A stretch of 64,000 nucleotides of DNA from Archaeoglobus sp. JdFR-27. GTDB taxonomy: Archaea > Halobacteriota > Archaeoglobi > Archaeoglobales > Archaeoglobaceae. The notes under the pieces were generated by a model. The model was not told where the DNA came from and made no database searches. It saw only the letters and a list, made by a program, of their open reading frames with translations. Shown piece by piece: positions 27,792 through 37,149 of the stretch (the first letter of the stretch is position 1; every line of letters begins with the position of its first letter). The position numbers were made by a program, and so were the translations under genes. The stretch lies in the NCBI GenBank assembly GCA_002011235.1, contig MTMO01000040.1, forward strand, positions 86,424 to 150,423, read 5' to 3'.

Positions 27792-27892
27792 GCCGGGGTG
27801 GCAGAGAGGCACTGCGGTGGACTCGAGACCGCTAATGCGGTGAGAAATCCACTGCCCGCAAGGGCACCTGGGTTCAAGTCCCAGCCCCGGCG
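27792..27892 (+). tRNA. tRNA-Ser (anticodon CGA) with a 19-base intron
   Basis: The acceptor stem is GCCGGGG paired with CCCCGGC (27885-27891), discriminator G, no encoded CCA. The D stem is GCAG/CTGC, the T arm CTGGG-TTCAAGT-CCCAG, and a long variable arm (TGCCCGCAAGGGCA) marks tRNA-Ser. The anticodon CGA is at 27824-27826. The anticodon stem GTGGA/TCCAC closes only if 27828-27846 is removed. The intron folds with the exons into a canonical bulge-helix-bulge: helix CTCG/TGAG, three-base bulges AGA and AAA, and internal hairpin CCGC-TAAT-GCGG. Confidence 0.95.
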
Positions 27893-28425
27893 TGCTAAAA
27901 TCAGTTTCAGATCCCTCCAAACTTTTGTATTTTGGTTATTTGGATTGAAGCGATTAAAGCGATGATACATAACTATGAAAGAATGGTTGAGATTACATTG
28001 CTGGAGTTTAAGGCAAAGAAAGCCATACGTGATTGCATGAAAAGGCTGTCGGGCAATCAAATGATGTCTTTTTATAAATCTGAAATTTAATTAACATCAT
28101 GGATAATTGAAAGCAAGAGTTTACTTCAAGAACTAAAGGATTTGCAGGATAAATTGGAATCTATGAATCTATTATTGAGACACTTGGGATTATGTATGAT
28201 AAGTTAATGAGTTCTCTGATAAGGGGGTTGGACCAATGGAACCCTTTATAAACTCCTCAAGACGTTCGAGTCTCCCTCGCCTCTCTGGTATCTTTGAGAA
28301 CATCGGAAAGTGGCCGATTTGGTTTTCTGCATCGATACAACTATACCTTGGAAGTTGAAGAAGGTCTTGTTTCAGAATTTGATTACAAAGAAGGGGGCTG
28401 TTTTTGAGGAGAAATAAAAATCAAA
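27893..28425. other. Gene-poor stretch with decayed reading-frame fragments
   Basis: No intact gene is seen. On the plus strand, short open pieces occur one after another: a 42-codon frame at 27962-28090, then SKSLLQELKDLQDKLESMNL near 28108, and ADLVFCIDTTIPWKLKKVLF near 28330, in different frames. They look like an old gene broken by several frameshifts. I cannot name the family. Confidence 0.4.
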
Positions 28426-28659
28426 TCAGAGCAACTTAACAAACTCCTCAACACTTAATCCAGCTTGCTTCAGTATTATTCTGAGAGTTCCTTTTTTAAG
28501 TGACGGATGTAATGGAACAGTAACCTTAATCGTTCTACCTTCGACTCTCTTCTCCATTCGAACATGGCTCCCCTTCTGCCTTACAGCTCTGAACCCAGCC
28601 TTGGATAAAGCCTTAATCGTCTCTTCACCGGAAACTACAGGAAGTTTCAAAAAAATCAC
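28426..28659 (-). CDS. HicA-family toxin (mRNA interferase)
   Basis: A 77-residue HicA/YcfA double-stranded RNA-binding-fold toxin. The signature KLPVVSGEETIKALSKAGF, then RQKGSHVRM with the catalytic His, and the VPLHPSLKKGTLRIILKQAG segment are complete. The gene follows the HicB antitoxin gene on the same strand with a 16-base gap. Such RNases block translation when the antitoxin is lost. Nothing in the sequence suggests inactivation. Confidence 0.88.
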   Translation of the reverse strand: MIFLKLPVVSGEETIKALSKAGFRAVRQKGSHVRMEKRVEGRTIKVTVPLHPSLKKGTLRIILKQAGLSVEEFVKLL

Positions 28660-28675
28660 CGAATTTGGAGAAACG

Positions 28676-28888
28676 TCACATAGAAATCTCTACAACCTCG
28701 GCCTTCTTGCCTTTGATTTCCGTCTCGATTTGAGCATCATCAATATCCAGATAGACCTCAATAGCCTCTCTGATGTTTTCAATAGCCTCTTCTCTGGTCT
28801 CACCCTGAGAAACACATCCCGGGAGAGAGGGAACATAAACGACATAGCCGCCCTCTTCGGCCTCTTCAAGGATGACCTTGAATTTCAT
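28676..28888 (-). CDS. HicB-family antitoxin
   Basis: A 70-residue HicB antitoxin consisting of the partial RNase H-like fold only. It shows VILEEAEEGGYVVYVPSLPG and CVSQGETREEAIENIREAIE, the standard UPF0150 pattern. No C-terminal DNA-binding domain is present, which is common in archaeal forms. It is the upstream gene of a HicB-HicA operon, where the antitoxin is made first. Confidence 0.88.
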   Translation of the reverse strand: MKFKVILEEAEEGGYVVYVPSLPGCVSQGETREEAIENIREAIEVYLDIDDAQIETEIKGKKAEVVEISM

Positions 28889-29159
28889 GTTTTAGAATTG
28901 GTTAAGGAAGTTGAAAAGGGTTTCGCATCAAAAGGGTCGGAGCTTTGTAATGACTATTTTCTTTCCTCTTCAGAGATTTAGATCCTAAGATCCTAGAATC
29001 CTAGCTTCGTCACTTTGTTTTATTCCCATCTTCTCAAGGGAACGACTTTCTCAGAGTTTAATGAGTCTTAAGATTGTGAGAAGGGTTGGCTGATAAAGGT
29101 GGAATTAAGGTGGATTAAGGTCAATACCGTTGGTGATAAGTTCGAAAAATCAGTGCCTA

Positions 29160-29411
29160 GATTTGAGATTTCGGGAGCGATTTTTTGCAGTTTGTCCTTA
29201 TCGGGGAGATATTGCATCTCACCATAACGTTTGCCGTGATCTTAACCGGATCAAGATCGTATCTTTTGACAAGGAGTGCAAGTTCAATAAATGTAACTTC
29301 AAAGGCACTTATCTACCCTTTATACTTCTCGAGAGCCTTTTTTGCTTTGTCTTTCAGCCAATCGGTTGGTTTAAGTAAGGCAATGAAAAAATCCGTATCA
29401 GCGTAGATCAT
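29160..29411 (-). pseudogene. Decayed VapC-type PIN-domain toxin
   Basis: From ATG 29411 the reading frame gives MIYADTDFFIALLKPTDWLK, the standard start of a VapC PIN domain with its first catalytic Asp, then an in-frame TAG after KKALEKYKG. The same frame continues with ISAFEVTFIELALLVKRYDL, matching the next PIN helices, but the conserved C-terminal acidic motif is lost to further frame change. The toxin is therefore inactive. Its ATG overlaps the stop of the upstream antitoxin remnant, as in an intact vapBC operon. Confidence 0.7.
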
Positions 29412-29570
29412 TCAAGCCCCTCCATCGCCTGCTCGAGTATGTCTTTTCTGATCTCTTCTATTGGCTTATCTGGATGTTCTTGCTATCTCCTCAAGCTCTT
29501 TTATTAGATCTTCGGGTTTTGGGATGATGAGTATGCCGTCTCCAACTTCTACCAAGTAAGCTTCTCTGCT
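29408..29570 (-). pseudogene. Decayed VapB/AbrB-type antitoxin remnant
   Basis: The fragment EAYLVEVGDGILIIPKPEDL runs into a stop, while the proper C terminus DKPIEEIRKDILEQAMEGLE lies in another frame and ends by ATGA overlap with the PIN gene. The N-terminal DNA-binding portion is missing and preceded by a TAG. The region is a relic of the antitoxin partner of the decayed PIN toxin. Confidence 0.6.
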
Positions 29571-29698
29571 CTTCTATCCTTTTTGACCTTCTGATATGGT
29601 TGTTTTAACTTATTGTTTTAATATGAAATTGTTTCAATATACTGTAAACTTTCACACCACGCGAAAATCTTTTATTTGTTAGAATTTTTTATTATGCA

Positions 29699-30421
29699 AT
29701 GAGGTTGAGGGTTACATTAGACTCGGTAGGGGAGAATATCCTCGATCTCAACTACTCTTATCATCTTGCCAGCCTTATTTACAGATCTATAGAGAGAGTT
29801 GATCAATCCCTCAGTCTTTTCCTGCATAAACCGGGAGTGTTCAAGTTTTTCACATTCAGCAAGCTGATGCCCTCAAAAGGAAGATTCAGAATTGAAGAGG
29901 GCAGGATGATTATCGATAATGGTGCTCATTTCTTTTTCTCGACGATGAAAAATGAGATAGCGGCAAAACTAGTGGAAGGACTTCTGACAAAGCCGGAGGT
30001 TAAAATTGGAGATGCGGAATTTGTGGTGTCGGAAATCAAAGTTCTAAAGGAGAAAGATATTGGTGAAAGGGAGAAGTTTGTAACTCTATCTCCTATCAAC
30101 GTTACAACGGCTGAAGACAGCGGGAACGGCAGGCTTAGGATCGTTGATCTCTATCCGAATAATCCACGCTTTTACGATAATTTGAGGAGAAATCTCGTCA
30201 AAAAATATGCGGCTTTTTATGGAAAGCAACCGGATAAAGTGGATCTTGAATTAAAGGTTTTGAGAGCAAAAACAAAGCGAATAAGGATCAAAAATACCTT
30301 CCATCGCTGTGTTGAGATGGTTTTCGAGGCTGAGGGGAGTAAGGAGTTGCTTGAAATGGGATATAAGGCAGGGTTTGGAGAGAGAAATTCGATGGGGTTT
30401 GGGATGGTGAAGGTGGTATGA
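29699..30421 (+). CDS. cas6: CRISPR endoribonuclease Cas6
   Basis: A RAMP-fold ribonuclease of 240 residues that cuts the pre-crRNA within each repeat. The N-terminal SYHLASLIYRSIERVDQSLS and the C-terminal glycine-rich KAGFGERNSMGFGMVKVV (the G-rich RNA-binding loop) are classic Cas6. His30-like residues near 22-26 could act in catalysis. It heads the effector operon and ends 1 base before cas8b. The repeat terminus ATTGAAAG in the array at 41.7-44.8 kb fits the 8-base crRNA handle expected after Cas6 cutting. Confidence 0.92.
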   Translation: MRLRVTLDSVGENILDLNYSYHLASLIYRSIERVDQSLSLFLHKPGVFKFFTFSKLMPSKGRFRIEEGRMIIDNGAHFFFSTMKNEIAAKLVEGLLTKPEVKIGDAEFVVSEIKVLKEKDIGEREKFVTLSPINVTTAEDSGNGRLRIVDLYPNNPRFYDNLRRNLVKKYAAFYGKQPDKVDLELKVLRAKTKRIRIKNTFHRCVEMVFEAEGSKELLEMGYKAGFGERNSMGFGMVKVV

Positions 30422-30422
30422 A

Positions 30423-32300
30423 ATGTTAAAAGCAATTAAAGAGTTAGGAGAATACCTACGAGAAAACAAAGATATAGGTGATGTTCAAGTTTTAACCGAA
30501 TCATCTAAGTTACCAAGCAAAGGAAAAATGATTTGTGTAGTCTTAAGAAGAGAAAACGATGATCTAGTCTTTGATAGTGTCCATATCGAAGATTTTGGTC
30601 AAGACAAAGCAAAAAAGATATTATTTAGGACATTTAGGCATGGTAGATATAACGCTTTTTTGACTTCAATTATTACAACTAAAAGAACAAGTGAAAAAAG
30701 TGTTGAAAATATGAAAAATAGATGGATGCTTTGGTTTCAAAAATATTTCGAACAATTTAAAGATAAATATCCTATACTCAATTTATTAAAAAATGAAATT
30801 GATGAAAAGGAGGAAGATATCTTTGCTGAGGTTTTGGAGAAATACGACCAACTTAATAGAGAAGATAAATTAGGCTGCATTCTTACAATCAAAATAAAAG
30901 AGGACACCTGTGAAAGATATCCTGCAGAAGTCTTGGAATTTACAGAAATCTTTAAAGAAACCTCGCTCGAAGATTTATACTCAAAACATGGGATTGTTGC
31001 AAAAGGTAGGGGAGTGTGTGCTTTTTGTAGCAAAGAGGATGAAGTAATGCCCGCTTCACCATTTGCAGTTTTCACAGTTAAGAAAGTCGGGTTTGCTTAT
31101 AATTTCGAGAGGCAGAATTCATGGAAACAATTACCTATTTGTAAAGATTGTGCATTTGATCTGCAAATTGCTACACAGTGGATAATGGACAAGGAAAAAC
31201 TAAATCTCTCATTTACTCTTTTCCGTGATTATCAGTATTTTGTTATACCGAATTTCGTATTTAAAGAGGTTTCAGATGAGATAATATCAGAGATAGAACT
31301 TAGAAAAAATGATGATTATAGGGAAGGACTACTTAACGCAGAAGATGATATTTTGGAGATGATTAAAGAAAAAAAAGATGTATTAAATCTAATATTTGTT
31401 TTCTACAAACGGAAACAACAGTTTTTTGATATTATAAGATATGTCGAGGAAGTCCCGCCGTCTTGGATAAAGAAAATTTACGATGTCTTTCGTAGCATTA
31501 ATCGAAAAGACATCTTTAGTGAAAAGCAATTAAAAACTATTTTGGGTGAAAAGTGGTCCGGAGATTTTAAAGAGGGCAAAAGTATGTGGAATGGTAAACC
31601 TGTTTCAAAACTTAATCTGGCAGGGATGGTCGGGGAATTTTTCTATCATAGGGAAAAAGATAAGAAAATCTTTGATAAATCAAGTCTAAATATTTTAGGA
31701 GATATACTAGAGGCAAAACAGATAGATAGAGGATATTTCATTAAACATTTAATTGAGGCGATAAGAGAGGAATATGGAAGAAATGAGTGGAGCGAAAAAC
31801 TGCTGTCTCTTAAATCCCTTTACTTGTTTGATTTTCTTATAGAATTGGGTTTAGTTTTAACGTTTGGGAAAAATTTAAGATTTAAGGGGGTGAAATTGAT
31901 GGAGGAAACAATAATAAAAGATTCTAAGTCGGTGGAAGACTTTTTTAAGGAATTTCAAAATGCTTTTGATACACCGGATAAAAAGGCAGTTTTTCTTGAA
32001 GGAGTTCTAGTGAGCTTTCTTTTAGACGTTCAGTATGCTAAGAGGAAAGATACGCCATTTAGGAAGAAATTGCATGGATTGAGACTGAATAAGAGGCTTA
32101 TTAAAAGGCTATTTCCAGAAATAATTGAAAAACTAAGGCAATATGATGCAGGTTATCCTTGGCTTGAAACTTTGATTTCTAAATACTTTATTGAAGCTGA
32201 TGAAACTGATTGGATTATCTCTGATGATGAAATAAGCTATTACTTTGCTCTCGGATTAAATTTTGGTAGAATATTCAAAGGAGGTGAGTTAGGTGAGTGA
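30423..32300 (+). CDS. cas8b: Type I-B Cascade large subunit Cas8b (Csh1)
   Basis: A 625-residue large subunit that recognises the PAM and starts R-loop formation. It is recognised by position between cas6 and cas7, its size and a central zinc-finger-like block (GVCAFCSKEDEVMPASPF followed by CKDCAFDL). Large parts are Lys- and Glu-rich and poorly conserved, as usual for Cas8. It overlaps the cas7 start by 8 bases. Separate cas11 is not seen; in some type I-B systems it is made from an internal start in cas8b, which could also apply here. Confidence 0.82.
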   Translation: MLKAIKELGEYLRENKDIGDVQVLTESSKLPSKGKMICVVLRRENDDLVFDSVHIEDFGQDKAKKILFRTFRHGRYNAFLTSIITTKRTSEKSVENMKNRWMLWFQKYFEQFKDKYPILNLLKNEIDEKEEDIFAEVLEKYDQLNREDKLGCILTIKIKEDTCERYPAEVLEFTEIFKETSLEDLYSKHGIVAKGRGVCAFCSKEDEVMPASPFAVFTVKKVGFAYNFERQNSWKQLPICKDCAFDLQIATQWIMDKEKLNLSFTLFRDYQYFVIPNFVFKEVSDEIISEIELRKNDDYREGLLNAEDDILEMIKEKKDVLNLIFVFYKRKQQFFDIIRYVEEVPPSWIKKIYDVFRSINRKDIFSEKQLKTILGEKWSGDFKEGKSMWNGKPVSKLNLAGMVGEFFYHREKDKKIFDKSSLNILGDILEAKQIDRGYFIKHLIEAIREEYGRNEWSEKLLSLKSLYLFDFLIELGLVLTFGKNLRFKGVKLMEETIIKDSKSVEDFFKEFQNAFDTPDKKAVFLEGVLVSFLLDVQYAKRKDTPFRKKLHGLRLNKRLIKRLFPEIIEKLRQYDAGYPWLETLISKYFIEADETDWIISDDEISYYFALGLNFGRIFKGGELGE

Positions 32301-33462
32301 TGTCATAAAAAATAGGTCGGAAATTTTGTTTTTGTATGATGTAACGGATGCAAACCCGAATGGAGATCCGATAGAAGAGAACAGACCAAGAATCGACGAG
32401 GAAACGGGGGTTAATATAGTAACTGACGTAAGGTTAAAGAGGACGATTAGAGACTATTTAAGGGATTTTAAAGAACAGAATGTGTTTATCCAAGCTGAGA
32501 AAGTAATTGAAGAGGGTACAGAACTCATCAAAGCAAGAGGAACGAAATTAATAGAGGAAATTGAAAAAATGCTGAACGATGAAATAGGTGGTGAAGAGGC
32601 CAAAAAAATTATAGAAAAAATCGATGAAATACTCAAAGAAGGTAGTAAGGGAAAAAGACAGAAGTTATTTGATGAATCTCTTGGAGATTCTGTAAGTAAT
32701 GATATAAAAAAGGAGCTATTTAAGAAATTTGAAGAGATTAGAACGAAGAAGTTGAGAGAAAAACTATTCGACAAATTTATTGATCTAAGGCTTTTTGGTG
32801 CAACTTTAGCTGTTGCAAATATCGGTGTACAAGAAACCGGACCAATACAATTCAAGTTTGGGAGGTCATTGCATAGAGTTGATGTAAATTTCTACAAAGG
32901 ATCCATCACGATGCCAGTAGAACCTGGTGAAGGTTTTAAGAAAGGAAAAAGACAAGCAGAGTTTTCCGAGGAATACAAGCTGCCATATTCGTTAATATGC
33001 TTCTATGGAATCGTAAATGAGAACACAGCAAAAAATACAGGTCTATCAGAAGACGACATAAAATTGCTTATGGATGGTATCTGGAATGGGACTAAAAACT
33101 TGATAACAAGGTCAAAAATAGGTCAAATGCCTAGATTCCTATTAAGGGTAGTGTATAGGGAAAATAGTTTCCATATCGGGGACTTGGATAAAATGATTAA
33201 GCTCAAAAATAAGGACGGAGACGATCTAAGTGAGGAGGAACAAGAAAAAATAAGAGATATATCTGAAGTGAAGATTGATATCACGGAGTTAATAGACGCT
33301 CTAAGTAGCTACAAGGATAGAATAGAGGAGATAGAATTTGAATCTGACAGAAGAGTAACATTCATTGTGAATGGATCAATTCTAACACATGATAAACTAA
33401 AAAATGAATTCATGAATAGGATTGGTTTACAAGATAACCAAGTAATTGAACTAGGATTTTAA
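32293..33462 (+). CDS. cas7: Cascade backbone protein Cas7 (Csh2)
   Basis: The crRNA-wrapping backbone subunit, 389 residues. The N-terminal FLYDVTDANPNGDPIEENRP is the diagnostic Cas7/Csh2 motif, with VRLKRTIRDYL following. The central LRLFGATLAVANIGVQETGP and the FKFGRSLHRVDV segments also match. The GTG start at 32293 is preceded by GGAGGTGA. A Lys/Glu-rich coiled insert (about residues 55-150) makes it longer than average. It overlaps cas8b by 8 bases. Confidence 0.93.
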   Translation: MSDVIKNRSEILFLYDVTDANPNGDPIEENRPRIDEETGVNIVTDVRLKRTIRDYLRDFKEQNVFIQAEKVIEEGTELIKARGTKLIEEIEKMLNDEIGGEEAKKIIEKIDEILKEGSKGKRQKLFDESLGDSVSNDIKKELFKKFEEIRTKKLREKLFDKFIDLRLFGATLAVANIGVQETGPIQFKFGRSLHRVDVNFYKGSITMPVEPGEGFKKGKRQAEFSEEYKLPYSLICFYGIVNENTAKNTGLSEDDIKLLMDGIWNGTKNLITRSKIGQMPRFLLRVVYRENSFHIGDLDKMIKLKNKDGDDLSEEEQEKIRDISEVKIDITELIDALSSYKDRIEEIEFESDRRVTFIVNGSILTHDKLKNEFMNRIGLQDNQVIELGF

Positions 33463-33475
33463 ATGAAAGAAAACT

Positions 33476-34198
33476 ATGAAAGACGGAGTACTAGTTTTTG
33501 ATATTTGGAGTGATTTCGCACATTTTAGAAGATTTGAAACTACGACATCACCACTTACGTATCCTTTTCCCACAGGAACAGCAATAGCTGGACTTCTGGC
33601 AGCAATAGCGGGTCTTCCAAAGGATTCGTACTATTTATTATTTTCTAGAAACAATGTTGAGTATTCTCTCCGAATTTTAACCCCAATAAAGAAAATAGTT
33701 GTTCCGATAAGTATAGTGAAAACAGATGAACCTAATTGGTTTTTCTTATGGAAACTCAAAGACCCAAGAGCACCCACACCATATGAATTCGTAAAAGATC
33801 CTAAGTACAGGATATACATACGATTCAAAAATTCAACCCTCAAAGAATTATATGGGAAATTAAAACAACTTCTTGAAAATCATCAGACAATCTATACGCC
33901 CTATCTTGGTATTACTGAAATGATCGCAAATTTCGAGTTTATAGGTGATTTTCCAGCTGCCCCCATCCGGATTAAAGATGAGACTATAGAGTTACATAGT
34001 GTAGCTAGAATAGATTCCATTAAGATACTTTTAGAAGAAGGGAAGAGATACGGCCGAGAAACAGTACCACTTTACATGGATAACGATAGAAAAGTCCTTG
34101 AATACTGTAATGTTGTTTACGAAGTGAACGGCAATCCAATCAAGATTCAAAGTGGCATAGCTTACAAAGTCGAGGACGAAAATGTCTCATTTCTTTAA
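33476..34198 (+). CDS. cas5: Cascade subunit Cas5 (type I-B)
   Basis: A 240-residue RAMP protein that caps the 5' handle of the crRNA. It has LVFDIWSDFAHFRRFETTTS and the SPLTYPFPTGTAIAGLLAAI block typical of Cas5h. It begins 13 bases after cas7 and overlaps cas3 by 17 bases, so the operon is translationally coupled. No catalytic His for a Cas6-like activity is needed because cas6 is present. Confidence 0.9.
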   Translation: MKDGVLVFDIWSDFAHFRRFETTTSPLTYPFPTGTAIAGLLAAIAGLPKDSYYLLFSRNNVEYSLRILTPIKKIVVPISIVKTDEPNWFFLWKLKDPRAPTPYEFVKDPKYRIYIRFKNSTLKELYGKLKQLLENHQTIYTPYLGITEMIANFEFIGDFPAAPIRIKDETIELHSVARIDSIKILLEEGKRYGRETVPLYMDNDRKVLEYCNVVYEVNGNPIKIQSGIAYKVEDENVSFL

Positions 34199-36653
34199 AC
34201 TAAAATCTCATCTGGACAAATTATTAAAGGAGCATTTGGGAAATGTAGGCAGATTATCCAAGGAAATACTAGTATCAAAAACGATAGATGATAAAGAAAT
34301 TTTTGCTGAAATCGCATATTTAATCGGGATATCACATGACTTTGGTAAAGCTACCACTTACTTCCAAAACTGGCTAGAAAATGAGAAAAGAACGCAATAC
34401 GCCCAACACGGTTTTCTATCGAGTTTAGTTGGGTATTTGCTTGTCAAAGATTTTCTATCAGAGATTCAAAAACTTGATGAATTTTGGTATTTGCCTGGGA
34501 TAGCATGGATTGTGATAAATAAACATCATGGTAACTTGAGAAATATCCTGAATGAAGAGGTAAAGAAACTAAGAGATCAAAGCGAGTTAGAGATAGTAAA
34601 AAAGCAATTGAACGATATATTTTCCAATAATTGGACTGAGATTGAAGAAATTTACAGGTTTTTAGGTTACTCAGACATATCAAAAATATTAAACGAGATC
34701 AAGAACTTAGAAAACTTAACAAAGCAAATACGAAAAGATATTAAGAAAATTTGTAAAGAAGGTTTCGAGGATAATGACTTAAAATACTATTTGCTGATCC
34801 TCTTTTTTTACTCAATCCTGCTCGATGCGGACAAATTAGACGCTTCTGGAAGATGGAACCTTCCTGAAAGAAGAGATATACCATGCGATATTGTTGATGA
34901 GTATAAGGAAGTGAAGTTTGGAAAGCCTAAAGCCAAATTAGATACTCTACGAGAAAATGCCTATAATAAAGTAACTGCAAAAGTTGGTGATGTTGACTTA
35001 ATTCACGAAAGAATTTTCTCGATAAACTTGCCTACAGGATGCGGTAAAACTTTAACTGGTTTATCATTTGCTCTTAAATTGAGGGAAAGAATAAAAGAAA
35101 CTCTCGGTTTCTCTCCTAGGATTATCTACTCCTTGCCATTTCTCAGCATTATCGATCAAAACGCCAGGATTATCGAAGACATTTTGAGATTTAAATACGG
35201 AGAATACAAAGAGATTCCATCTAACTTGTTTTTGATCCATCACCACCTTGCGGATATAGAATACAAAGAAATCAAAGATAGCGAATTAAATATTGAAGAA
35301 CTCAATAGATCTCTATTGCTTACAGAAAGTTGGCACTCGGAAATAGTGATAACTACATTTGTACAATTATTCCACAGCTTGGTTACAAACAAAAACAGAG
35401 CTGCAAGAAAATTCCATAACATTGCCAACTCCATACTTATTCTCGATGAAATTCAATCGATCCCACATAAATATTGGCTACTGATTAACAGAGTTCTAAA
35501 ACATTTAGCAAGTAATTTCAATTCGTGGATTATTTTAATGACTGCCACTAAACCGCTCATTTTTAAAGATGGAGAGATCAAAGAGTTGGTAGCAGACACA
35601 GAAAAGTACTTTAATGCTTTTAATAGAGTTGTTTTTAATTTTGATTTGGAAACTAAAAGTTTTGATGAGTTTAAATATGAGATTTTGAATGACGTGTTAT
35701 ATGAAGGTAAGGATATACTTGTTGTTTTGAATACGATAAATTCTTGTAAGGAATTATATGAGTTCATAAAAGATGAAATCGCTACATTTTATGGAATGGA
35801 CAAAAAAGACATCAAAATAGATGAAGATGGTGTTGCTAATTTCCCAGATTTGGAGCTGATAAACTTATCGACGCATATTCTTCCGAGTTACCGGTTAAAA
35901 AGGATAAATAGGATCAAAGATGGAAATAAGAAGAAAAGAAAAATTATCATAACTACTCAGTTGGTTGAAGCAGGGGTTGATATCAGTGCAAACGTTGTTT
36001 ATAGAGACTTTGCTCCATTAGACTGTATAATACAAACTGCTGGTCGATGTAACAGAAATAATGAAAAAAATAAGGGTAAAGTTAATGTTGTTGTTCTAAG
36101 AGATGAAAGGCAAGAATTCTACAAATACATTTACGACTCCACGCTTATAGATGCTACGAGGGATGTTATTAGGAAGTTTGAGGATATTATTGAAGAGAAG
36201 GACTTCGTTTTGACTTCAGTTAAAAGATATTATGAGATTGTAGTGGAGAGAGGATCTGATGAGGATTCCAAAGAGCTTTTGAAATCAATCAGTAAGTTGG
36301 ATTTTTCAGAGACACTCAAATTTAGTTTGATTCAAGAGAGGCTGCCTACGATATCAATATTTATTGAAATTGATGATTTGGCTGAGGAAATCAGAGAGAA
36401 GATGGAAAAAATCCTAGAAAGTAAAAAAGGTTTTGAACGGAAATTGGATATACTAAAAATAAGAAAAGAAATCAACAATTATACAGTCCAAGTCCGATAC
36501 TCTGAAAAAATAGAAGATGCAATATTTAATTTGAATCCTATTGATAACTTAGAGTATTATAGATGCATTAAAAAGACTGAGTTAGATGAATACTACAAAA
36601 TTGACTCTGGATTAAAGTTGGGAGGAGAACTTCCAAAATGTATTATGTTTTAG
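34182..36653 (+). CDS. cas3: Cas3 nuclease-helicase (HD fused to DExH helicase)
   Basis: The 823-residue effector degrades target DNA after Cascade binding. The N-terminal HD nuclease shows GISHDFGKATTYFQNWL (about 50), AQHGFL and NKHHGNL, the expected His/Asp metal ligands. The helicase begins near residue 280 with NLPTGCGKTLTGL (Walker A), then ILDEIQSIPHKYW (DExx box), LMTATKP, TTQLVEAGVDISA and QTAGRCNRNNE (motif VI). All motifs seem intact. It is last in the effector operon. Confidence 0.94.
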   Translation: MSHFFKLKSHLDKLLKEHLGNVGRLSKEILVSKTIDDKEIFAEIAYLIGISHDFGKATTYFQNWLENEKRTQYAQHGFLSSLVGYLLVKDFLSEIQKLDEFWYLPGIAWIVINKHHGNLRNILNEEVKKLRDQSELEIVKKQLNDIFSNNWTEIEEIYRFLGYSDISKILNEIKNLENLTKQIRKDIKKICKEGFEDNDLKYYLLILFFYSILLDADKLDASGRWNLPERRDIPCDIVDEYKEVKFGKPKAKLDTLRENAYNKVTAKVGDVDLIHERIFSINLPTGCGKTLTGLSFALKLRERIKETLGFSPRIIYSLPFLSIIDQNARIIEDILRFKYGEYKEIPSNLFLIHHHLADIEYKEIKDSELNIEELNRSLLLTESWHSEIVITTFVQLFHSLVTNKNRAARKFHNIANSILILDEIQSIPHKYWLLINRVLKHLASNFNSWIILMTATKPLIFKDGEIKELVADTEKYFNAFNRVVFNFDLETKSFDEFKYEILNDVLYEGKDILVVLNTINSCKELYEFIKDEIATFYGMDKKDIKIDEDGVANFPDLELINLSTHILPSYRLKRINRIKDGNKKKRKIIITTQLVEAGVDISANVVYRDFAPLDCIIQTAGRCNRNNEKNKGKVNVVVLRDERQEFYKYIYDSTLIDATRDVIRKFEDIIEEKDFVLTSVKRYYEIVVERGSDEDSKELLKSISKLDFSETLKFSLIQERLPTISIFIEIDDLAEEIREKMEKILESKKGFERKLDILKIRKEINNYTVQVRYSEKIEDAIFNLNPIDNLEYYRCIKKTELDEYYKIDSGLKLGGELPKCIMF

Positions 36654-36789
36654 ATGGCGATAAAAATAAGCCAAAACCAAAAAAGGCAAAAACTGGAAAC
36701 TCCTCAAAATTCAGTATTGAAATTCAGTCTTAAGATTCGTTGAATTGTTACCCGAAAAGCTTTTAAGCTACTATTTCGTAGAATAATTC

Positions 36790-37149
36790 ATGGAATACGA
36801 AAGCCATAAAAGAAACGCTGAAGAGAATGTAAGAGCAGCAATACATACATACAAAATGAAATAGAATACGGTTGTTGCTGAAACTGCATTTAAAGCTGTT
36901 GAACAGGCAATTGAGATGCATGCCGCACTTGAAGGTATTAACATGAGAGGGCATGCTGAAAGAATCGAGTTTGCAGACGAAAGATATCCTGAAGTTGCCA
37001 GAGCTTTGAGGAGACTTAGAAGAAATTATGGTGATTTGGGTTACGATGGGATTAATGGGGAGAAAGCATCTGAATCCATAGCTTTTATGAAAAAGGCTTT
37101 AAGAAAGATAGGTGAGGTGATAAACTTTGAATTCGAGAAATGGTTTGAA
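36790..37149 (+). pseudogene. HEPN-domain gene with an in-frame amber codon
   Basis: From ATG 36790 the frame reads MEYESHKRNAEENVRAAIHT, then YKMK and TAG at 36862-36864. The same frame continues with NTVVAETAFKAVEQAIEMHA and further HEPN sequence to 37149, giving about 119 residues in all. HEPN proteins pair with MNT nucleotidyltransferases as toxin-antitoxin modules; the MNT gene follows, overlapping by 23 bases. A TATA-like CTTTTAAGC lies about 30 bases before the ATG. A single point mutation could explain the stop. A shorter protein from ATG 36916 remains possible. Confidence 0.7.

Noticed and set aside
29130..29406. Plus-strand open frames over the VapC relic
   Set aside because: They are antisense to the decayed PIN gene, which has clear family sequence on the minus strand.
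36862..36864. In-frame TAG in the HEPN gene as a pyrrolysine codon
   Set aside because: No pyl genes are visible in the window, HEPN families do not need pyrrolysine, and the TAG differs from common Glu/Lys codons by one base. A point mutation is simpler.
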